Below are positions 1-6,769 of a stretch of DNA of 64,000 nucleotides, one piece after another. Location: contig CBDAMQ010000032.1 of assembly GCA_965197275.1 (NCBI GenBank), positions 62,001-126,000 on the forward strand, given 5' to 3'. The stretch is from DASCOT01 sp965197275 (GTDB lineage: Bacteria; Acidobacteriota; UBA890; WLXD01). The notes beneath the pieces were generated by a model. It searched no databases, was not told where the DNA came from, and was given only the letters and a program-made list of their open reading frames with translations. The position numbers were made by a program, and so were the translations under genes. Position 1 is the stretch's first letter. Each line of letters starts with the position of its first letter.

Positions 1-414
1 ATTCGGCTCCTCAGCGGCCCGCTGAGGCCTGCGCGACATCGCCCGGTAGCTTTCGGTACCGGGATCCACCGTGTCCCAGGCCGGGCGTCGCCACGCAACC
101 CCTATACCGAGACGACGCGCCGACTGGGACGCTTCCGATGGCTCGGACGCGCACCGATAACCCCAGCGTGTGGTGGGCATCCGATTTTCGGCTCGGCAGT
201 CTACATTCCAGCGATCTTTCGCGTTGCCCAGCACACTCGGCGGCAGGCTGCCCGCGGGACTGATCGTGTCCCGTTGATTCGTCGCACCCACCTGCTTGAA
301 TGCAGCTCGGCCTCTTGCTCTTTGGTGCGTTTGGGCTTGCGCTTCGCTGGGCTCATTTCTCGTACTCTGCCAGGCGCTGGCGCCAGGCTTCGCACTCGCC
401 TATGCGCTCGAGGC
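1..414 (-). other. Phage-like debris with short open frames, unidentified
   Basis: No gene here can be named. On the minus strand, just after the HNH remnant, a 51-codon frame starts at 356 (MSPAKRKPKRTKEQ...) and ends at 201. A second minus frame is open from about 340 to the left edge without a stop. In phage genomes HNH genes sit next to the small terminase gene, which would fit a short lysine/arginine-rich N-terminus here, but I cannot recognise a terminase domain. Codon third-position GC is lower than in the confident genes of this window. Treat as possible prophage remains. Confidence 0.25.
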
Positions 415-630
415 TCAGATGATCGCCGCATGCTTGCGCTCGTGATACTTCCGGCAGATCTTCTGGATGTTGTCGCGGTCCCAGAAGCGCCTCCGGAGCC
501 ATGTGCACCGGCTCGATATGGTCGACGTGCTCGGCGGCAACCGTGAAGCCCGCTTCGGCGTGGGGACGGCACCACGGCTCGTTGCGGAGGATTCCAGCGC
601 GCCACCGGCGGCAGCGGCGACTCCAGCGCA
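415..630 (-). pseudogene. HNH endonuclease remnant, frameshifted
   Basis: Two minus-strand frames together rebuild a phage-type HNH endonuclease core. Upstream frame: RWRAGILRNEPWCRPH, then about ten residues, then AAEHVDHIEPVH, which holds the first Cys-x2-His and the catalytic HxxxHI-like segment. Downstream frame: FWDRDNIQKICRKYHERK and a TGA at 415, which is the usual FWDRxNLQxLCxxCHxRK ending of the family. The reading frame changes between about 481 and 500, so no single frame encodes the whole domain. The second metal-site cysteine is replaced by Tyr (KYHERK). Such proteins normally sit beside phage terminase genes. I read this as a dead prophage gene; sequencing error could explain the frameshift but not the lost Cys. 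Confidence 0.7.
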
Positions 631-856
631 GAGGGCGGAGAGTTAGGGCTCGATCGGCATTTTCGTCAATGGCAGCTGAGCGCGAGGGTGCGAAAGAGAG
701 TCAACAACTCTGTTTTCAAGGACTTATGGGATGTCACGTAGGATGGAGACCCCCCGTGCACAGACATGCGCAGGCGTGCACAGACGGCGCGGGCCGGAGC
801 TCGCTGCCTTCGCAGGTCGTCGACGGGTGGCGCCAGCTGGCGTGAAATAGACCCCT
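631..856. other. No supported gene
   Basis: Short overlapping frames on both strands, none with recognisable motifs. The minus frame of the HNH remnant stays open upstream into this stretch (residues ...TLRPLRWSRRCRRW), so the original HNH start may lie here. Confidence 0.3.
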
Positions 857-1108
857 TCACCCGTCAGGTGACCAGGGCACTGCCTGGTCCCATAGTGCCT
901 CCAGGGCTGCGGTATTGCCGGCAGCGCGGGCGCGTACCAGCGCCGCCAGGAGCGCACCATCCATCCGGAACACGTCTGTGCGCCGGTACCAGGTCGGCGG
1001 CCCTCCAGCAGCGGAGAGCTCCACCGCTTGATCGGTTGCGGACAGCACACGCAACGCTGCGGCGCGACCATTCGCCATGCGGCACAGAACCAGCCAGCCT
1101 GTCTTCAT
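857..1108 (-). CDS. Hypothetical small protein, 83 aa
   Basis: Unrecognised. An ATG at 1108 opens an 83-residue frame rich in Ala and Arg with a plausible globular composition (MKTGWLVLCRMANGRAA..., then a WYRRTDVFRMDGALL segment and a closing ALEALWDQAVPW). No signal peptide or membrane segment is seen. It lies between phage-like remnants and a recombinase-associated gene, so a mobile origin is plausible. Overlapping frames at 864-1148 (minus) and 766-1200 (plus) are also open, which lowers confidence. It may be spurious. Confidence 0.3.
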   Translation of the reverse strand: MKTGWLVLCRMANGRAAALRVLSATDQAVELSAAGGPPTWYRRTDVFRMDGALLAALVRARAAGNTAALEALWDQAVPWSPDG

Positions 1109-1323
1109 GCGGCACGATGAGGGCTATAGCTAGAAAGTTGTGTTGCAACCCTAACCTGCTGACGCAAACGAGTAATGGCTATCAGCAAGGCCATTCGTGA
1201 CGCACTCCAAGCAGAACAGGCAAGCGTGGGCCAGTCGGCGCAATAAGCAGCATCGCTATCGCCTGCCGAATCCTGGTTCGCACCGGCCCTCAGCGACTCG
1301 GTCCGGGGCGAGCGCCTCTGAAA

Positions 1324-1782
1324 GTGTCCTTCACCCTGGAGCCTAGAAACGGCCACCGCACGGATCCAGACCCAGACATCAAGCCCGGGAGCGTGCCGCG
1401 TATCGCGCTGCTGATGGGGCTGGCGATCCGCTTTGATGGGCGGATCCGGCGAGGACAGGTGCGAGACTACGCGCACGTGGCACGCCTGGGCTACGTGACG
1501 CGGGCTCACATCACCCAGATCATGAATCTGCTGTACGTGGCGCCCGACATTCAGGAGGCGCTGCTGTCTTGGCCGCCCACCACCCGGCGCCGCGATCCGA
1601 TCTGTGAGCAGGACCTCCGTCCCATTGCCGCCGTTACCCACTACTGGAGCCACCGGTGTGCAATGCGGGCACGGTTGGTTAGGCGGCCAGGAGTCAAGGT
1701 ACACAAACCCCGGGGCGCAGACCCTCGCAGACCCTCGACGGGTGGCGCCGACGGCGCGCGAACTGGCAGGGCCCCGACGTGA
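1324..1782 (+). CDS. Recombinase-associated small protein (mobile-element accessory ORF)
   Basis: The central segment (GSVPRIALLMGLAIRFDG, then GQVRDYAHVARLGYVTRAHITQIMNLLYVAPDIQEALL) matches, from memory, a conserved small protein usually encoded directly downstream of a serine recombinase in mobile islands. It contains a predicted helix-turn-helix-like segment (DYAHVARLGYVTRAHITQIMNLL), followed by the family's RRRDPICEQDLRPIAAV stretch. The frame opens with GTG at 1324; no ATG is available. The expected recombinase is not present upstream, where only debris is found. The last 30 or so residues (after KVHKPRG) look like read-through, so the native C-terminus may be altered. Function is unknown; role in excision or regulation would be inference. 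Confidence 0.5.
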   Translation: MSFTLEPRNGHRTDPDPDIKPGSVPRIALLMGLAIRFDGRIRRGQVRDYAHVARLGYVTRAHITQIMNLLYVAPDIQEALLSWPPTTRRRDPICEQDLRPIAAVTHYWSHRCAMRARLVRRPGVKVHKPRGADPRRPSTGGADGARTGRAPT

Positions 1783-2091
1783 ACCTAGGCGCCCGCGCTG
1801 CCGGCAGCGGCCGCCTGCGAGCTCTTTCCTGCCCCAGGGCGGTTGCTCACCGCCGCACTGCCGAAGCTGGACAGTCAGGCGGCGGGCATGATCCTGGCCC
1901 TGGCCTGCATCAGTACGTACGCGCGGTCATGCTCTGCACGGCGATCGCAACGCCGTCGAGCACTGAATTGACCCATGCACCGACGACTGGGATGGCCTCC
2001 AGAGTGTCGGACAAGACAGGCAGTGCCACGGCGACGACGGTAGACTGCGGTCCGTTGGCTGACATCAGCACTCGCGTCCATCCGTACATGT
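1783..2091. other. No supported gene
   Basis: Several short frames on both strands, none resembling a known family. It lies between the recombinase-associated ORF and a Sel1 remnant, within the decayed mobile region. Confidence 0.3.
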
Positions 2092-2247
2092 CTATGCGTG
2101 GCGTTCCCCGCGTTGGGCGGCGAGTCGGAACCAGCGGCCGGCTTCGGCATCGTTCTCGATGACGACCTCGCCGTGCATCTGCCCGAGCTTGTTCTGTGCG
2201 CTGGCGTCGCCCTATTCGGCGGCACGCAGATACCAGCGCGCCGCCCG
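2092..2247 (-). pseudogene. Sel1-repeat (TPR-like) protein remnant
   Basis: Read on the minus strand, one frame gives RAARWYLRAAE, a TAG stop, then GDASAQNKLGQMHGEV and NDAEAGWFRLAAQRG. This is the standard Sel1-like repeat (A..WY..AA.QG.A.AQ..LG.MY..G......A..W...AA.QG). The stop falls exactly where Gln is normally found in AAEQG, so a CAG to TAG change would explain it. A second stop follows at 2092. Only about one and a half repeats are left. Sel1 proteins are protein-protein interaction scaffolds; this copy cannot be functional. Confidence 0.65.
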
Positions 2248-2424
2248 CGAGCGTCAACCGCCGGTTGAGGAGCACCGCGGCCGGGTAGCGCGTTTCAGCT
2301 CCCGATAATGGTGCTGGTAACTCGACTGCACCGAGCTGAGAGCTGCCCTCCTTATGCTGTTCGATTTGCCACAAACTAAGCTCGCCCCTTTGAGGGCCTA
2401 GGCTCCCCGCCGCCGCGGTCAGCT

Positions 2425-2538
2425 TTACGGCTTGCACTCCTGGTAGTCAGAGTCCATGCACGCCCGCGCCAGTTCGATGGCACGGCTGATCTCGGCGCGG
2501 CTCATGTCCTGCTCCAGGGTGTCCCGCTGCTCCTGGAG
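2425..2538 (-). pseudogene. 3' end of an ORF cut by the IS element
   Basis: Directly beside the left end of the IS, the minus strand encodes a helical, charged C-terminus (LQEQRDTLEQDMSRAEIS, then IELARACMDSDYQECKP and a stop). The reading frame continues into the transposase region only as an antisense shadow, so the native 5' part was probably separated by the insertion. I cannot name the family. A matching 5' part is not evident on the other side of the IS (3896-4070). Confidence 0.3.
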
Positions 2539-2539
2539 T

Positions 2540-2559
2540 TGACCCGGTTTCGTGGACAC
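2540..2559 (+). repeat. Left terminal inverted repeat of the IS3-family element
   Basis: TGACCCGGTTTCGTGGACAC pairs, with one or two single-base gaps, with the reverse complement of 3875-3894. The outer flank CTGGAGT also has an inverted counterpart on the right side. Confidence 0.7.
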
Positions 2560-2587
2560 CTTATGGCTAGGGCCAAAGGAGTCCGCG

Positions 2588-2902
2588 ATGCGAAGAACAC
2601 GACCACCGTATCCGCCCGAGTTTCGCCGGCAGATCGTTGAGCTGGCGCGAGCAGGGCGCAGCGTGCAGGAGCTTGCCGAGGAGTTCGAGCCCTCGTACTG
2701 GACGATCCGCACATGGATCAAGCAAGCGGACCGAGATGACGGGCTCAGTGCCAACGGGCTGACGAGCGAGGACCGAGAAGAACTACGACGGCTACGCCGA
2801 GAGAACCGCCAGTTGAAAACGGAGCGGGAGATCCTGGCAAAAGCCGCGGCCTGGTTGTCTCGGGAGACCGGCACGGTACCCAAGAAGTCTTCGGGTTCGT
2901 GA
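2588..2902 (+). CDS. IS3-family transposase OrfA
   Basis: DNA-binding subunit of an IS3 transposase, 104 aa from the ATG at 2588, which is preceded by AAAGGAG. This is better than the upstream GTG at 2552, which lies in the inverted repeat. Residues about 10-50 form the HTH_Tnp_1 helix-turn-helix (PPEFRRQIVELARAGRS, then ELAEEFEPSYWTIRTWIKQ). Residues about 65-90 form the leucine-zipper coiled coil typical of OrfA (EELRRLRRENRQLKTEREIL). It ends in KKSSGS, overlapping orfB by 4 bases; IS3 elements usually make the OrfAB fusion by -1 frameshifting in the overlap. Confidence 0.9.
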   Translation: MRRTRPPYPPEFRRQIVELARAGRSVQELAEEFEPSYWTIRTWIKQADRDDGLSANGLTSEDREELRRLRRENRQLKTEREILAKAAAWLSRETGTVPKKSSGS

Positions 2903-4098
2903 GAGCTCGCCAGGCCTGCTACCCGATCGCCACGATGTGCCGAGTGCTGGAGGTCTCCACCAGCGGCTACTACGCGTGGCGCGACCGCCCGATCAGCGCT
3001 CGAGCGCGACGTGACGCTCAGCTGCGAGCTCGCATCGAGACGATCCAGCAGGCCAGCCGTGCCACCTACGGCATGCCCCGGGTGCATGCCGAACTGGCAG
3101 CCGACGGTGTCCGGGTGGGACGTAAGCGAGTGGCTCGTCTGATGAGCCAGGCAGGGCTTGAAGGCGTCAGCCGACGGCGCCGTGTTCGAACGACGCGTCG
3201 AGGCTCCGATGCACGGCCAGTACCGGATCTGGTGAATCGGGACTTCACGGCCGATGCGCCCGATCGTCTCTGGGTCGCCGACATCACGTACGTGTCGACA
3301 TGGTCTGGGTTCTTGTACCTGGCGATCGTGATGGATGCCTTCAGTCGTCGGGTGGTGGGCTGGTCGATGGCCAATCACCTGCGCGCCGAGTTGGTGCTCG
3401 AAGCACTCAACATGGCGATCTGGCAACGCCGTCCTGACAGCGTCATCCACCACTCCGATCAGGGCACGCAGTACACCTCGATCGCCTTTGGCAAGCGGTG
3501 CCGTCAACTCCGCGTGCGTCCCTCGACCGGGTCAGCTCGCGACTGCTACGACAACGCCCTGGCCGAGAGCTTCTTCGCGACGCTCGAGACGGAGTTACTG
3601 TGGCGGGAGCGCTTCAAGAGCCAGGCCGAAGCGCGGATGGCAGTGTTCGAGTTCATCGAGGGGTTCTACAACCCGCGCCGTCGCCACTCCGCGCTCGACA
3701 ACGTGTCCCCGATCGTCTACGAGAGGAGGTACTCCGAGACCCGATCTTCGGCGGTGGAAACTGCCGTGTCCATGCAGATCGCTTCGCGATCCGCACAGCC
3801 ACTTGGAAGCCGCTCCGCGGCTCCCACAGGTTCCCACCGCACTACTGCTACGACCTCAAATCCAAGCGTTCAACTGTCCACCGAAACGGGGGTAACTCCA
3901 GCTGCGGGGGCCGCCGTGCGGAGGACAGCTACCTTTCACGGTCGTTTTGGGGTCTGGAACCACTCAAATATCTGCATAGCGACCACGAGGGTGCTCGGTA
4001 CCGCCCTCCGGCAAGCGTGGGGGGCGTTTGACTCGGTGCCAGTAGACGCGACAGGGGCACTGAGGAACGACGCTAGCCGAACGCGAACGCGACGGTAG
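2899..4098 (+). CDS. IS3-family transposase OrfB (DDE integrase), read-through C-terminus
   Basis: Catalytic subunit, 399 aa as an open frame from GTG 2899. An N-terminal HTH_21 region (RARIETIQQASRATYGMPRV) is followed by the rve integrase core with the DDE triad in VADITY, HHSDQG and ALAESFFATLE, and the closing YNPRRRHSAL motif. The last conserved residues are near codon 275 (NVSPIVYERRYS). The frame then continues past the right inverted repeat (3875-3894) and stops only at 4098, adding some 70 residues of flanking sequence. In another frame a TAA coincides with the IS tip at 3893-3895, so the native stop may have been lost by a small indel near 3740-3860. Activity is uncertain. Confidence 0.9.
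   Translation: MRARQACYPIATMCRVLEVSTSGYYAWRDRPISARARRDAQLRARIETIQQASRATYGMPRVHAELAADGVRVGRKRVARLMSQAGLEGVSRRRRVRTTRRGSDARPVPDLVNRDFTADAPDRLWVADITYVSTWSGFLYLAIVMDAFSRRVVGWSMANHLRAELVLEALNMAIWQRRPDSVIHHSDQGTQYTSIAFGKRCRQLRVRPSTGSARDCYDNALAESFFATLETELLWRERFKSQAEARMAVFEFIEGFYNPRRRHSALDNVSPIVYERRYSETRSSAVETAVSMQIASRSAQPLGSRSAAPTGSHRTTATTSNPSVQLSTETGVTPAAGAAVRRTATFHGRFGVWNHSNICIATTRVLGTALRQAWGAFDSVPVDATGALRNDASRTRTRR
3875..3894 (-). repeat. Right terminal inverted repeat of the IS3-family element
   Basis: TGTCCACCGAAACGGGGGTA, the imperfect inverted counterpart of the left end. OrfB is open through it. Confidence 0.7.
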
Positions 4099-5383
4099 AT
4101 GTCCACGACTGACCTGCCGACCCCACCGGGATCAAGGTGTTCGGCTGCGGCCAGATGACCGTGTTGTCGCCGAACTCGGTACCGTTGGAGTAGCGGCTGA
4201 GAAGGTCCCAGTCATCGTCTTCGTCCTCGACCACCACCGATCCGAAGATAGTCGACGAACCGTTGGTCTTGAGTTGCTCGTGGACCAGCAACGAGCCGGT
4301 GTACTCGGACATGCCGCTGATGAAGACGTCCCCGCCGGTCACGGCCAGGACATGAGGGATTCGGCCGGTGATGTAGAAATCACCTGCGAACTCCACGGAG
4401 CCCTCGGCGAACAGTGACAGCTCGACGGGGTTGCCGGAGCTGCCACCGGAGCCGGCCACCTTGACGCTGCCTTCCACGTAGAAGGCTCCCTCGTCGCTGG
4501 AGGACGGGCCGTCGAGCGTCCAGTCCCCGGAACCCTCGTACTTCCAACTACCCCACATATCGCTGCCATCGTCGGTGTCGAACTCGACGCTGCCGTCTGG
4601 CCGGTACACCTTGCCGTCGTCGGCCAAGGTGTACTCTGCGAGCGGCTCGAAATCGGCCGGATCGATCTCTGGGATCGTAGTCTCGGGCTGGCCGGAGTTG
4701 GCCGCCTCGTAGTCGGTGATCTCGCTGCCCGTCAGCGTCTCTCCGGCAATCGTCGGGCTGGACGATTGGATGTCGACCGAGCCGTTGCTGCTCGCCAGCC
4801 CCTCGATGAGATCGTTGTCGATCACGACATCGTCGTTGGCGAAGACGGTCGCGCCGGAGCCGCGCAGCTCGACGCCCGACGCGAGAAAGATCTTGTTCTT
4901 GGTGAGCACCCCGTATGGGGGCGTCCAGCTACCGCCGCTGTTGCCGGAAAGGACCAGCCTCACCGCTTTGCTCACCGTATCGATCGTGCCGTCGGCGAAC
5001 AGGTACACGATGCCGTCCGCGTCGACCATCAGATCGCTGTCGCCGTCGTCGTTGTCGACCATCCGGGCCGAGTACGTTCCGCCGTTCCCGATCGAGGTGT
5101 CGCCAAGCAGCACGCCATCGTCAGCAGTTCCGGCGTCGCCGTCGGGGCCCAACAGGATGGTTTCCGGGTCGGACTCCGCGCTATCGAGTGCCAGCAAGGC
5201 GTGCTCGACGCCGGACTCCGCGAGCAGGAAGGCGCTCGCCTCATCCACCGCGTTGGCCGTCAGTGTCCACTCGGCCGTGCCGACGAGAAGGCTCGACAGC
5301 ACGACGGTCGACAACCCCATCGTCAACAGCACGGCCAGCAGTATGTTGCCCCGCTCTGAGCCAGAACGGCGCGGCCGGCTCAC
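4073..5383 (-). CDS. PilX-like type IV pilus minor pilin / assembly protein
   Basis: 436 aa. Residues about 10-37 hold a short basic leader and hydrophobic stretch (SGSERGNILLAVLLTMGLST, continuing VVLSSLLVG), the PilX N-terminal pattern of a prepilin-like segment followed by A-E-SGVEHAL (residues about 48-62). The rest is a long Ser/Gly/Asp-rich, beta-rich exported domain with repeated 'EGSVEFAG/VEGSVKVAG' strands resembling a parallel beta-solenoid. The usual Glu at +5 after the peptidase site is not present. Third of three co-directional genes (PilV-like, PilW-like, PilX-like); pilY1, common downstream, is absent because the gene ends next to the IS. Role: minor pilus component initiating assembly (family inference). 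Confidence 0.7.
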   Translation of the reverse strand: MSRPRRSGSERGNILLAVLLTMGLSTVVLSSLLVGTAEWTLTANAVDEASAFLLAESGVEHALLALDSAESDPETILLGPDGDAGTADDGVLLGDTSIGNGGTYSARMVDNDDGDSDLMVDADGIVYLFADGTIDTVSKAVRLVLSGNSGGSWTPPYGVLTKNKIFLASGVELRGSGATVFANDDVVIDNDLIEGLASSNGSVDIQSSSPTIAGETLTGSEITDYEAANSGQPETTIPEIDPADFEPLAEYTLADDGKVYRPDGSVEFDTDDGSDMWGSWKYEGSGDWTLDGPSSSDEGAFYVEGSVKVAGSGGSSGNPVELSLFAEGSVEFAGDFYITGRIPHVLAVTGGDVFISGMSEYTGSLLVHEQLKTNGSSTIFGSVVVEDEDDDWDLLSRYSNGTEFGDNTVIWPQPNTLIPVGSAGQSWTSTVAFAFG

Positions 5384-5411
5384 TGTCCTACCCCCACGTC
5401 CGGGCGCTCGC

Positions 5412-6113
5412 TCACGGTCCGTTCAACCTGGCCAAGAAATCGGTGTTGTTGCGCACCAGCACGTCGATGGAGCTCTGGTACCTGGGTGCTGCCTCGCCCG
5501 CGAGGGCGCCGGCCGGGTCCTCTAGAACGAGCTCCATCCGTACCAAGGCCACGCGTGCTCGATCAGCAGCCCCGAGTCCGTTGGTGCCGGGTAACAGCTC
5601 CACGCCGTCGATGTCGAAGTAGCGAAATGAGCCGGCCAACAAGTCCAGGGCCATGGGGCCGAACGGAACCTCAGCTTGCCACCGTCCCCCGACCAGGCAC
5701 TTGACGCGCCGCTCCAACTTGGCGCGCCGGAAGCGGTAGGTGATTTGTTCGACGCCGTCGTTGTTGGACTCGGACGAGCACGGAGCTGCCGTGCTGCCGT
5801 TGTCGATATCACCGGCAAACATGACGCGCTTTGTCTTCGCTCTGGAGATGCTCTGGGTAACGGTTTTCAGTCCTTGGCCGGCATTTCGTAGCTCCGAGAC
5901 GAAGCGCGAAATGGCGATGCGGCCGCCCTGTCGAAGCTCTCGCGACGATTCCATCGTCGCGTCGTTCATATAGACCCGCACCGACACCTCGGCGAGCGCG
6001 ACGTAGACCACGCCGATGATGGCCACACCTATCATCAGATCGATCAACGTCGAGCCGCGCTCGGATGTCTCCCGCGCTCGCGCTGCTGTCAGCAAGGCGC
6101 GAAGTCCGCTCAT
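5412..6113 (-). CDS. PilW-like type IV pilus minor pilin
   Basis: 233 aa. A prepilin cleavage site lies at SERG|STLIDLMIGVAIIGVVYVAL (residues about 18-41), giving a class III signal. Position +5 of the mature protein is Asp, not the usual Glu. The globular part has a conserved RISRFVSELRNAGQGL segment characteristic of PilW-like proteins, a Cys pair (PCSSES, VKCLVGG), and a beta-rich end. Start ATG at 6113 is two bases from the stop of the PilV-like gene, and the PilX-like gene follows after 28 bases, so the three are one transcript. Inner-membrane/pilus tip location is inferred from family. Confidence 0.8.
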   Translation of the reverse strand: MSGLRALLTAARARETSERGSTLIDLMIGVAIIGVVYVALAEVSVRVYMNDATMESSRELRQGGRIAISRFVSELRNAGQGLKTVTQSISRAKTKRVMFAGDIDNGSTAAPCSSESNNDGVEQITYRFRRAKLERRVKCLVGGRWQAEVPFGPMALDLLAGSFRYFDIDGVELLPGTNGLGAADRARVALVRMELVLEDPAGALAGEAAPRYQSSIDVLVRNNTDFLARLNGP

Positions 6114-6115
6114 CG

Positions 6116-6514
6116 TCAGCTCCGGTCGCTCATCACGAACTGCAGTTGGACCTGCTCTGCGTCAACGATGTCAGCAAGGACGGAGGTCACCCGCACTCTT
6201 CGCAGATTCGCGGCAGGCTGGTCATCGTCCACCGCCCAGCTCCGGGTGACTCGCCTTCCGTCGGGAAGCATGAGCTCGTCGCTACCTGCATTGACTCCGG
6301 CATAGCCCAGCGTGCGCAGCTCCTCGACTTTCGCTTGCGCGGCCCACAGCGCTCCGTCGGCTTCTCGGGCGCGCTCGTTGAGCAGCATGGAGGTCACCTC
6401 GAGCCCGGCAAGGTATAGCACCGCCACGGTGATCAAGACGATCGAAACCAGCGCCTCGACCAAGGACGTGCCGCGCTCGCTTCGCAGGACGGTTCCCCTG
6501 CTGCCTGTCATCAT
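6116..6514 (-). CDS. PilV-like type IV pilus minor pilin
   Basis: 132 aa from the ATG at 6514. The frame is open upstream to 6757, but that part is low in coding character, and the prepilin leader (MMTGSRGTVLRSERG) immediately precedes the site at RG|TSLVEALVSIVLITVAVL with the canonical Glu at +5. The hydrophobic helix is followed by a short globular domain (AKVEELRTLGYAG, then LRRVRVTSVL). First gene of the minor pilin operon, followed after 2 bases by the PilW-like gene. An AT-rich stretch upstream (6530-6620) is the likely promoter region. Confidence 0.8.
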   Translation of the reverse strand: MMTGSRGTVLRSERGTSLVEALVSIVLITVAVLYLAGLEVTSMLLNERAREADGALWAAQAKVEELRTLGYAGVNAGSDELMLPDGRRVTRSWAVDDDQPAANLRRVRVTSVLADIVDAEQVQLQFVMSDRS

Positions 6515-6529
6515 GTGCAGTGGTCCTAG

Positions 6530-6620
6530 TCGGACTTCTCGAAGACGGAATGTGAATCGATATGAATATTTTTGATTAACCAAAGCCAATATGAAGTATC
6601 CAAAAGATATCGAGCACTGT
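6530..6620 (-). promoter_or_regulatory. AT-rich probable promoter of the minor pilin operon
   Basis: In an otherwise GC-rich window this stretch is strongly AT-rich (for example GAATATTTTTGATTAACC) and lies just upstream of the PilV-like start on the minus strand. No element matches a consensus well enough to place -35 and -10 boxes with confidence. Confidence 0.4.
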
Positions 6621-6769
6621 CTTAGATGGACAAAAGCGGCCGGGATCCACCATGCGTGATTCCTGTCTGCAACGCGCCAGACATGCCAGCGCCGCTGGGC
6701 CTTGAAACGACTCACGCCAGGCGTCAGTTGCCGTTTCGCGCACGAGTCGAATGTCACCCCGACGCCCCG

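Larger units (their letters stand above)
2540..3894 (+). mobile_element. IS3-family insertion sequence
   Basis: About 1.36 kb, with orfA (2588-2902) and orfB (from 2899) in the overlapping arrangement of IS3 elements. Ends are imperfect inverted repeats of the TGACCCGGTTTCGTGGACA type at 2540 and its counterpart TGTCCACCGAAACGGGGGTA ending at 3894. The inverted symmetry continues outward (CTGGAGTT on the left, AACTCCAG on the right), so the true ends may be a few bases further out. I do not see a clean 3-4 bp target duplication. It sits between the decayed mobile region and the minor pilin genes. Confidence 0.85.

Noticed and set aside
1105..1704. Minus-strand open frame of 199 codons
   Set aside because: It is antisense to the recombinase-associated ORF at 1324-1782, which matches a known family; composition (His/Pro/Arg-rich) looks like a shadow.
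2425..3507. Minus-strand frame of 360 codons across the IS
   Set aside because: It is the antisense shadow of the transposase genes except for its last 38 codons (2425-2538), which I list separately as a possible cut ORF.
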